A stretch of DNA of 64,000 bases from Anaerocolumna sp. AGMB13020 (GTDB lineage: Bacteria > Bacillota > Clostridia > Lachnospirales > Lachnospiraceae), in NCBI RefSeq assembly GCF_033100115.1, contig NZ_CP136910.1, positions 5,162,001 through 5,226,000 on the forward strand. The letters run 5' to 3'. The notes below the pieces were generated by a model, which was not told the DNA's origin, searched no databases, and saw only the letters and a program-made list of their open reading frames with translations. A program made the position numbers and the translations under genes. Positions 26,483 to 38,400 of the stretch are shown here, piece by piece; position 1 is the stretch's first letter; every line of letters begins with the position of its first letter.

Positions 26483-29400
26483 ATGAAAAGCCAGGATAAT
26501 CAAAAATGTTATTGGACAAACCTGTTAAAAGAAGATATACCTCCGTTGGATATACCAAAAGATTTCAATAGGTATTCTAAAGAGGAAGGGAATCTCTCTT
26601 ATTCAAGTGTATATAGGAACGTCAAGCTTACAACAATGGGGAGTATTAAAAAGTTAAGCAAACAAGAAGGTATTACAGAGAGTGCTGTTTATCTTACTGC
26701 TTTTATGATACTGCTTATGAACTATACCCGCCAGGAAGATATGCTCCTTGGGATAAATATTGATAGCCCGGAATATTCCTGTAACAATGATGCAATAACA
26801 ACGGATAATGCTTTATTCCTTCGGGGAAAACCAGAAAGAACAAAGACATCTATTACTTTACTAGAAGAAATACAGAAAGCCATCGAAGAAGCAGGGGAGA
26901 ATAAGAATTATCCTCCACTGCAATTACGGGAGGAATTACGGTCAGAAGGGATAGACCTGCAGCCTTACTTATCAATTACAGCAATGGTAAGTGACAGGCT
27001 TACTGCAGAGGAAGTTTTGTTAGAAGAGAAAGAAAAAGCTGTTTCCTTAAAAGAGCATGATACGGAAGCGTTGCTCTCCTTTCATTATGCTATTCAAAAG
27101 GACAGTGTCAAGGTAATAGTTACCTATAATACCTCCTTCTACAAAAAAGAAACCGCAGAGAGGATACTGCTTCAATATCTGACTCTGTTAGAATGTTTAT
27201 CAAATGCCCCCAATGTATGTATTGGAGAACTAGAGACGGCACATAAGCTGGAACAAGAGGCAATCTTATATCAGTTTAATAACACAGCAATGGAGTATCC
27301 TGATGAAAAAACCGTTGTAGAATTATTCGAGGAACAAGTGCGCAGAACTCCGGATAAAACAGCCGTAGTATTTGAAAAGGAAAAGCTTACCTATAGTCAA
27401 TTTAATGCAAAAGCCAATGCCTTGGGATATGAATTGCGTAAATTGGGTATAAAACCGGGTGATTTTGTAGCTATTCTGGCAGAACGAAGCCTTGAGATGT
27501 TAATTGGAGTTTATGGAATTATAAAGGCTGGGGGCGTGTATGTACCAATGGATGTGAATGCACCTAAGGACAGGCTTGCCTACATGTTTAGAGATTGCAA
27601 CCCGAAAGTGATTGTAACCTGTCAGTGGGAAAGCACACCAGGAATTATACCAGCTGGGATACCGGTAATGGAACTTAGTCGGCACCGAAGCTTTCGCGAC
27701 AAGGCAGATAATTTACCCCATGTTAATCAGCCGGATGATTTATTGTATTGCATCTATACATCAGGAACAACAGGCAGGCCTAAAGGCGTTCTGATACGTA
27801 ATTCCTCTATGGTTAACTTAAGCTGTTCGCTGCCTGCAGGTATGCTGCAGGCAGCGCTGGCAAAGGGTTATTCAAACATGGCGTGTCTGGGTAATCTGTT
27901 TTTTGATATCTGCAAGACAGAAATTATTGGTACCTTGCTAAATGGTATGACGGCCGTCATTGCAAACCGGGAGGAGCAGGAACAAGGAGAAGCATTTGAA
28001 AATTATGTACTTCGCAACAACATAGAAATAGTACAAACAACACCCAGCCGTATGAAATTATATCTGGAGGAGAATAAGCATACCGAATATCTTAAGCAGG
28101 TAAAGCTAATTCTCTTAGGCGGTGAGAACGTCGCATCAGAACTAATACAGAGGTTGCAAACCATTACCTCTGCCACCATTGAGAATGTCTATGGTCCTAC
28201 GGAAACTACGGTCTGGTCTACCTGTGATTATGTAAAGGATACAATAACTGCAGAGGGAGTGATTGGAAAGCCTATCGGGAATACTCAGATTTATGTATTG
28301 AACGGGAACAAACTGTGTGGCATTGGAATACCAGGAGAGCTTTGTATTGCAGGAAACGGCCTGGCCAGGGGATATCTGAACAGACCCGATTTGACAGAGG
28401 AGAAATTCATAGAGAATCCTTTTGGAGAGGGGAAATTATATCGTACCGGGGACTTGGCAAAATGGCTTCCAGACGGGAGGCTTCAATACCTTGGACGAAT
28501 GGATGATCAGGTCAAAGTACGAGGTTTCCGTATAGAACTGGGTGAAGTTGAAACTGCATTAAAAAGCCTGGAGGATATTACAGATGCAGCAGTGATTGTT
28601 AGAGAAGATGAAAGCGGAGAAAATGCAATCTATGCCTATATGACGGCAGCAGGCAGCATAAATTTCGCCTGGGTAAGAGAAGAACTAGAAAAAGTCCTTC
28701 CCGCTTACATGGTTCCGTCTTATTTCATGTGCCTTAACAAACTGCCCGTTAATCGTAATGGAAAGCTTGACCGTAGAGCACTGCCTCAGATAGAAGGAGA
28801 GGATAACAGTGAATATGCAGCGCCCGGGAATCAGACAGAAGAAATGTTATGTAACATCTTTCAGGATAAGCTAAAGGTAAAAAGAGTTGGTGTAAATTCC
28901 AATTTCTATGAATTGGGCGGAGACTCCATAAAAGCGATTCGTATAGTTGGAGCTATAAGAAACTTTGGATATACTCTGGATACCGGAGACATTCTCAGTC
29001 AGAAAACAGTGAAAAATCTGGCAGGTTTACTACAGCAACAGCGTCCGGTAAAGAATGAAAGTAAGGCAGAGGAATCCGAAGTAATCCTTAGAAAGAGAGG
29101 CAGCAGGGATGAGGCTTATCCCTTAACCAGTATTCAGGAAGGAATGCTCTTTCATAGTGTAACGGCAAAAGAAGAAGGAGCTTATATTCTTCAGCTTATG
29201 GTGAATAATACGGATTCACTGGATATAAACCGTTTCGAACAAGCCTTGGAGCTTTTAACTTTACGGTATGAGGTATTAAGAACTGCCTTTTTCTATAAGA
29301 ACACAAAAATTCCCGTACAAGTAGTGGAAAAAGAAAGAAAGTGCGAATTTCAGGTATTGGATATTGCCAATAGCAAGGACATAGCGTATGAAATAGAACA

Positions 29401-32400
29401 GATAAGGGAGAGGGATTATTGCAGAGGCTTTGACTTGGAGAAAGAGCCTTTGCTTCGAGTAACGGCACTCCATAAGGGGGATGGGAAATATGAGTGTATC
29501 TTTAGTATCCATCATATTATTATTGATGGCTGGAGTATTGCATTATTGCTTAATACCTTTTCGGAATATTACCACCGTTTGATTTCTGGCACTACCCAGG
29601 AAGAAATAAAAGCTGAACAGCAGGCTCTTACCATGACGGAAGCTAACTTTGGGGACTATATTCAATGGGTGAAAAAGAGAGAAATAGCACCTGCGAAAGA
29701 ATACTTTAAAAACTTATTAGAGGATTATGAAAATGTAGCTGCTTTTATGCCATCGGTTGCAAAAACGACAGACCGGAGGCAATTTAAGCTCCTTCGCTAT
29801 AAAACAGGTCTTGACTGGGAAAAATTATTACACTTTGCCAGAAACATGGAGGTGACTGGAAATACCCTTGTGGAAACGGCTCTTGGACTGGTGCTTCAAA
29901 AATATTGCTTCTTAGAGGATGTGGTATTTGGGAAAGTTGTGTCTGGGCGTGAAGCTCCCATACCCAATATAGAAAGTATAGCCGGGATTTTTATTAATAC
30001 AGTTCCTCAACGAATAAAGCGTACAGAAGGAATGAAACTTAAGACACTTCTTGAAAATGTGCAAAAACAGTCCATTGACAGCAGTAAATATGATTATCTT
30101 GGGCTTGCAGAAATCAATGATCTTAGTCTGGTATCCAACGACTTGGTAAAAGTACTCTTTGTATTTGAGAACTACGATGGAAAAAATGAACCATTTAAAG
30201 GAGAGAGTAAAACAGGAGTCTTTACAATTACAGACGAAAGAGAAAGTACGAATTATGATATTACCTTATCCGCTTATGAGGAAGGGGCAGGTTTCTGTTT
30301 CGCCATATCCTATAATGAGAATCTGTACGATGAAATGTATATTATGGGGATACTAAAAAAGCTGGAATTGATATTACAGTGGATGCCGGAAGCTGCTGAG
30401 AGCAAGCTGGAAGAGTTAGAATTGATTTCAGAGGATGAAAAGCAGAGAATTCTTTACCAATTTAATGATACCGATTTTTGCTATGATACTGGTAAGACAG
30501 TTGTGGAGCTGTTTGAGGAACAGGCAGACAAAACACCGGGTCATACAGCAGTTGTAAGTAGTGACACTGCCCTTACATATCAGGGGCTTAATGCCAGAGC
30601 CAACCGTGTAGCCAATCAGCTTCGGGCATATGGTATCGGAAGAGAAGATTTGGTAGCCATCTTAACAGAAAAGACGGTAGATGTCATAGCTGTTATACTG
30701 GGGATTCTCAAAGCAGGAGGTGCATATGTCCCTATAGATCCGGACTATCCCCTAGAACGTATTCACTCTATCTGCGACAATTGCAGGCCCAAAGCAGTCA
30801 TAATGGGAGAAGAGCTCTTATTTGAGAATTTCAGAAATGAATACAGGGTGCTTACGATGAATTCATTATTGGATTCCAAAGAAGAGGAGACAAATCCTAT
30901 TCATGTTAATCAGGCAGGGGATTTGCTCTATATACTCTATACTTCCGGTACAACAGGTAACCCCAAGGGAGTTATGGTGGAGCATAAGGGAATCGTAAAT
31001 TTGAGGGAATATTTTTCTAAGAGTATGAAAGTAAATGATAGGGATAGTATATTGCAATTTGCCAAATTTACCTTTGATGGTTCCGTATGGGAAATGTCCA
31101 TGGCCTTATTAAATGGTGCAAAGCTTGTTCTGTGTTCAGAGGAGGAACGTCTGGACCAGGATAAATTTATGGCACTGGTGCAGAAAGAAAAGGTAAGTAT
31201 AGCTGCATTACCGCCAGCCTTTTATCATATGTTAACCGACTTCTCACCAAGAATCGTAATTACTGCCGGGAGTGAAGCAATAAGGGGAAGTGTTGAAAAA
31301 GCTGTTCGAACCTCCACCTATATTAATTCCTATGGGCCTACCGAATGCAGTGTTGCGGTAACGGATTGGAGATGTGACAGGAAAGACTGCCTTCCGGACA
31401 AGATTCCTATCGGGAAACCTATCTTAAATACCAAAGTCTATATTATGGAGAAGGACAAGCTTTGCGGTATAGGAATACCGGGAGAACTCTGTGTTGCAGG
31501 CAATGGGGTGGCTAGAGGATATTATGGGAATGAAGAACTTACAAAAGAAAAGTTTGTGAAAAATCCCTTTGGCAAAGGGTACTTGTACCGGACCGGTGAT
31601 TTGGCAAGGTGGAACCAGGAGGGCAACCTGGAATATCTGGGGCGAATGGATAAGCAGGTGAAAATAAGAGGGTTCCGTATCGAACTTGCTGAAATAGAAG
31701 AAGCCTTAAGGCAGATTGCAGCCGTAAAGGATTGTGCAGTGACCGTAAGAGAAGATGAGGTACAGGAAAAATATATCTGTGCTTATGTTGCCTCTCAGGA
31801 GTCAGCTTTGAAAATACAGGAGCTAAAGGAGGAATTACGACGCAGACTTCCGGGCTATATGCTCCCTTCATATATTGTAGAGCTTGAGAGAATACCAGTT
31901 AACGACAATGGAAAACTAGATATAAAATCTCTTCCCAAGATAGAGTTTGCCGCCGACGAAAGAGAAAGGCCTGAGAATGAGATGGAACATTTGGTGGAAG
32001 AAGCCTTTGAAGAAGTGCTTTGCAAAAAACAGCTCAGTGTGCTCCAAAGCTTTTTTGACCTGGGTGGTCATAGTTTAAAGGCAATGAGGCTGGTGAATGC
32101 TATTGAAGCGAAGACGGGAATAAGGATTCCGGTAAAATCAATCTTTCGTGAGAGAACAATCAGAAATATAGCAGCCTGCCTTCTGGAGGCGGAAAAAGAG
32201 AGAGAAAACGAGATAATCCCTGCGGGTAAGAAAGAGCATTATCCGATGTCTGGCGTTCAAAAACGTTTATTTCTTTTAGAAGAAATGGCAGACATGGGTA
32301 TTGCCTATAATATGCCGCGAATCTTTCGGTTATCCGGTGAATTAGAGAAAGAGAGATTAACTTGGGCATTTCAACAGCTGATAAACCGTCATGAAGCATT

Positions 32401-35400
32401 AAGAACAGTATTCTTATGTGTGGAGGGAGAATTTGTTCAGAAAATAGCAGACAATGTTCTGGCAGAACTGCAATATAACACGGGAACAGAAGATACCCTC
32501 CGTAAAGACTATGAAAGTTTTATCAAGCCTTTTTCTCTTAACAAAGTACCTCTGATGCGATTATTGATTCTTAAGACAGAGGCCTATTCCTATCTGTGCC
32601 TGGATATGCATCATATTATCTCCGATGGTATGAGCATGGCCATTGTAATGGAGGAACTGATACAGTTCTATAATCAGATGGAACTAAAACCTCTTACCCT
32701 GCATTATAAAGATTACAGTGAGTGGTTTAAAGAGAAAGATATATCAAAGCAAAGAGAGTATTGGTTACAGGAATTTGCCGGCGAGGTACCGGTACTTAAT
32801 ATGCCTCTTGATTTTAATCGACCGCAAAAACAAAGCTTTAAGGGCAATTCCATCAGAAAACCCATGGGTTCTGCCCTGACCCGGGAGATTAAAGAATTCG
32901 CGGTAAAAACAAAGACGACGGAATACATGGTATTATTATCCGCTCTCTTTATAACTCTTTCAAAATACAGCTGTCAGCAGGAGATAGCTGTTGGAACAGT
33001 GGTATCCGGAAGAGGAAACCAGGCAGCAGAAAAGATGCTTGGTATGTTCGTGAATACCCTTGTAATGAAGGCCACATTTAAGGAAGAGATGAATTATATA
33101 GCATTTTTACAGCAAGTAAAAGAAACTGCATTAAATGCATATGAAAATCAGGAATATCCCTTTGATGAGTTGGTTAATGCCATAGGAGCAGAGAGGGATA
33201 TTTCGAGAAATCCACTCTTTGATGTAGTGTTTGCTTTTCAAAACAACGAAGATTTCCAAGGGAAACTGGAAGGAATGGAAATCAAAGAAATAACGGATTT
33301 TATTCCGCCTGTGGCTAAGTTTGATCTGACCTTTAACATAGACAATGTGGCAGCGGAATATGTCTTATCTCTGGAATATTCCATTGATTTATGGAGAGAA
33401 GAGACCATATGCCGTTTAGAGGAGCATTTTAAAGAGATCGTAAAGTTCATCCTTGCAAAACCGGATAGTTTGATAAAAGATATCCCCATGATAACAGCCA
33501 AAGAGCGGATACAGATACAAAACAACTTTAATAATACCAAAACACCCTATGAAAGAAATAAGACCGTTGCAGCATTATTTGAAGAACAGGTGCAAAAAAA
33601 TCCTCATAAAGGTGCCGTGGTATATGAAGACGAAACGCTGACCTATCACCAGCTTAATGCCAAGGCTAATCGTATTGCTTTAACCTTAAGGGAGAAAGGG
33701 GTTCAGAGAGAAGATTGTGTTGCAATACTGGCAAAGAAGGGTACACCAATGATTGCAGGCATTTTAGGGATTATAAAAGCAGGAGCTGCCTATGTTCCCA
33801 TTGATCCTTCCTATCCAGAGGAGAGAATCGCTTATCTGATAGAGGATTGCCAGGCAAAAGCAGTCCTGTACTATCAAACGGGTTTTTATGATATCCAGGT
33901 ACCAGTTATTAATCTCGAGGAAGAAATCCTTAAGGCTGGTGAAGTCGATAACCCTGTAATTATCAATGAACCAGAGGATTTGATCTATATTATATATACC
34001 TCTGGAACAACAGGAAAACCAAAAGGGGTCATGATTGAACATCGAAGCGTAGTACGCCTGGTAAAACATGTGGATTATGTCCCTTTGGAAGAAGAAACGG
34101 TAATCCTGCAAACTGGTCAGATATCCTTTGATGCTTCCACCTTTGAAATCTGGGGAGCCCTCCTGAATGGTGGTACACTTTGTCTGGCGGAACAAGAGAA
34201 GCTGGTAGATTATAAAGAGCTAGCAGCTTTAATAGAAAAGCAAAACGTTAATACCCTTTGGTTGACATCAAGTTTGTTTAATCAGATATTTACCGGTAAC
34301 AATCATATATTTGACCGAATAAAGTACTTGCTTACAGGAGGAGAAAAGCTTTCAGAAAGTCATGTCAGGGCTTTTAAAGAGAAAAACCTCACCACAAGTC
34401 TGATTAATTGCTATGGTCCTACGGAAGGAACGACCTTTACCACTACCTATAGGATACCAGATACCTTTGACACACTCTGGATTGGTAAACCCATCAGCAA
34501 CACCGAGGTCTATATCCTGCAGGATACCAGTCTGTGCGGGATTGATGTTCCAGGAGAGTTATGCATTGCTGGAGATGGTATTGCCAGAGGGTACTTAAAT
34601 CAAGAGGAGGCTACCAGCCAGAAATTTATAAAGAATCCCTTTGGACCGGGGTTACTTTATCGCTCCGGAGATCTGGCGAGGTGGAGAAGTGATGGAAACC
34701 TGGAATATCTGGGACGTATGGATAGTCAGGTTAAAATCAGAGGTTTTCGAATTGAACCGGATGAAATAAAAACAGTTCTTGGGAAATTACAGGGTATTAA
34801 TGATTGTGCAGTGGTTGTCAGAACGGATGAAAGACAGGATAAGGCTTTGTATGCATACCTATGCTCAGAAACCCTGCTGGATATGGAGTCTGTAAAGAAC
34901 GAATTAGAGAAGGTACTTCCTCATTATATGATTCCCTCTTACTTTCACCAGATAGACAAAATTCCGGTAACAAAAAACGGTAAATTCGATGTGGGAGCTT
35001 TGCCGGTTCTGACACCAATGTTACAAGAGGCGTATATAGAACCTGCCAATGAGATGGAAAGGCTTATATGCCATATTTTCTCTGAAATCTTAGGTCTGGA
35101 CCAGGTAAGTGCGGCAGCAGATTTCTTTCGAATTGGCGGACATAGTCTTAGAGTAGTGCAGGTTATAAACCGAATAGAAGAAGAAACGGGAGTGAGACTG
35201 TCAATCAAAAGGGTATTTGAAGAAAAGACTGCGCAGGCTCTGGCGAAATGCATTCAAAGTGAGCGTATGGAAAGGCGAAGGAAAGAATACAGCAGTATTC
35301 CAGTTGCAGAGTACAAAGAGTATTATCCCATGTCTTCTGCTCAAAAAAGGATTTATCTTATACAGCAGACAGATGAGGAAGGTACAGCCTATAATATGCC

Positions 35401-38400
35401 GGTATGCTATAAAGTCACAGGTGATTTGAAAGAGGCATCTGTAAAAGCCGCCTTACAGGAAATGGTGAAACGTCATGAAGTGCTAAGAACCAGATTGTTC
35501 CTGGAAAATGGTGAACTGCTGCAGCAAGTGCTTCAGGAAGGGGGAATGGATTATACCAGTGAGATAACTGGGAATAGTCTTGAGGAAGTAGTAAATGAAT
35601 TCGTAAAGCCCTTTGACTTGGAACACGGGCAGGTGCTGCGTATGAAGTTAGCCAAAAACCCCGAAGGAACTTTTCTGTTAATTGATATGCATCATGCTGT
35701 CAGTGATGGGATGAGTATGGATATCTGGTGGAAAGAATTTAGAAAACTGTATAACCGGGAACTCCTTTCACCTGTGAAACGCCAATACAAAGATTACAGT
35801 GAATGGATGGCAGCCAGAGAGTTAACCAGGCAAAAAGATTATTGGGTGAAGGAATTTGAGGATGAAATTCCTGTTATGGAACTGCCTTATGATTACCGAA
35901 GAGGAAAGATAAGAAACTATCAGGGAGATGTGGTTAAAGATTTTTATCCGGTGGAATTAGCAGCTGCCATACAGCAGTTATGCCAAAAAGCAGGAATAAC
36001 GGAATATATTCTTATGCTATCTGCCTGCATGATTACCATGGCTAAATACAGTGGTCAGGAAGATATCGTGATAGGTTCACCAATCAGTGGAAGAACACAT
36101 AAGGATACAGAAGATATGCTGGGAATGTTTGTGAATACCCTCGCGATGAGAGGTTTTCCAAACGGAAATAAAACAGTGCTTGCTTTTCTTATGGAAATGA
36201 AAGAAAAATGTTTAAAAGCATATGAAAATCAGGATTATCCCTTTGAAGAACTGGTAAAAGAAATAGGCGGTAATCGTGATAATACCAGAAATCCTCTTTT
36301 TGACGTAATGTTTTCCCTGCAAAGTACCGAGTCAGTAGAAATAACCTTAGAGGAAAGCAAACTAACCCTTGTAGAAACCGGTCATCCTATTTCTAAATTT
36401 GATTTAACGATTGAAGTAAGTAAAACGAAGGATGTTTTTTTAGTGACAGCTGAATATGGAACGACTTTGTTTAAAAAAGAGACTATTGCAGGGATACTAA
36501 AGCATTATCAAGATATTATTAAGCAAATATGTGAGAATCCTGAGAAGAAAATATCTGAATTAGACCTTGTTACCAAAGAAGAAGAGAACATAATTCGGTA
36601 TCAGTTTAATAATATGAAAGCTTCCTATCCAAGAGACAAAACTATAGTGGAACTCTTTGAAACACAGGTATTAGAAACTCCGGATAAGACGGCTTTGATT
36701 TATGGTGAGGATACACTGTCTTATCTTGAATTAAACAGGAAAGCCAACAAGGTTGCACATTGCCTTCGAAAGGAAGGAGTAAAGCCAGAAGATTTTGTTG
36801 CGATTATTGCCGGGAGAAGCCTTGAGATGGTAGTCGGAATCTATGGAGTCATTAAAAGTGGCGCAGCTTATGTGCCCATGGATCCAACATACCCGAAAGA
36901 GAGATTGAGGTTTATGATTGAGGATTGTAAACCAAAAGTACTTCTTATTTACTTAGAAGAGTCCAATACTGACGCACAGGTAGCAAACAGTGCCATAGAA
37001 GAGATAATAACAGAACATAATTGGCTGAAAGTTATTAATCTGGGTAAAGAAAGTAAAGTATGGCGGCAGGATGAATATAATCCTGTAAGAATCAATTCAT
37101 CAGATAATCTTGCTTATGTTATTTATACCTCGGGTACAACGGGAAAACCCAAAGGAGTAATGATAGAACATAAGAGCCTGATAAATTTAGTTCTTGGGTT
37201 TGAGAAGATTTATAAGATAACAAAGGAAGATATCTTATTACAGTTTGCCAGTTTTTCTTTTGATCAGTCTGTATGGGAAATATTTCAGATTATTCTTCTT
37301 GGAGGAACCTTGTGTATGATAAGAGACCGACTCTATGAAGAAAAAGAAAACTTCCTGGGCTATATCCAGGAGAAGAAGGTTAGTATTGCTGGATTTACAC
37401 CTGCTTTTCTGGCAGAATTTCATCCGGAAGATTTTAAGACCCTTCGGTTGTTACAGGCAGGCGGGGCAGAACTACGTGAGGATGTCTTGGAGAAATGGCT
37501 TGGAAAGGTGGAAATTGTAAATGCTTATGGACCTACGGAAAATACAGTAATTACATCCACTTATAACTGTAGCTTACACCGTCCTTCTATTCGGGTACCT
37601 ATTGGAAAGCCGGATTATAATGTTGAGGTTTATATCCTGGCAGGAGATAAACTGTGCCCAGTGGGAATGCCAGGAGAATTATGTATTGCCGGAGATGGTT
37701 TGGCTAGAGGATATTTAAACCGGCCAGAGCTAACCAGAGAGAAGTTTATCCGGAATCCCTTTGGAGAAGGTAAGCTTTATCGGACAGGTGATTTGGCAAA
37801 GTGGCTGGCAGATGGGAACATTGATTATCTGGGAAGAATAGATGAGCAGATAAAGATCCGCGGTTTTCGGATTGAGCTTGGTGAAATTGAAAGCGTAATA
37901 AGAAAAATTGAAGGAATAAAAGACTGTGCAGTAATTGCAAAAAGAGATCATAGCGGTGATCTGGCACTATATGCTTTTATTACAGCAGCTTTGAACATTG
38001 ATATAGGACTGCTGCGCAGAGATATTTCAGAATTTCTTCCAGGCTATATGATACCAGGATTCATACTTCAGATAGATGCAATACCTGTGACGGCCAACGG
38101 CAAGCTGGACAAGAGAAAGCTTACACAAATACCCATAGAGAAATCAAAGGGATACACAGAGCCCAAGACGGAAGAGGAAAGAGTAATATGCAGTACCTAT
38201 GAAGATATATTAAATCAAAAAGAAATCAGTACAGAGGATACTTTTTTTGAGCTTGGCGGAGACTCTATTAAAGCAATCCGTATAGTTTCAAAACTAAGAG
38301 AATATGGATATCAGTTAAAAATAAGAGATATTTTAAACAATCTCTCTATAGCAAAATTAGCTAAGCTGGCAGAGAAAGCCTCACAACCAGAATATAATCA

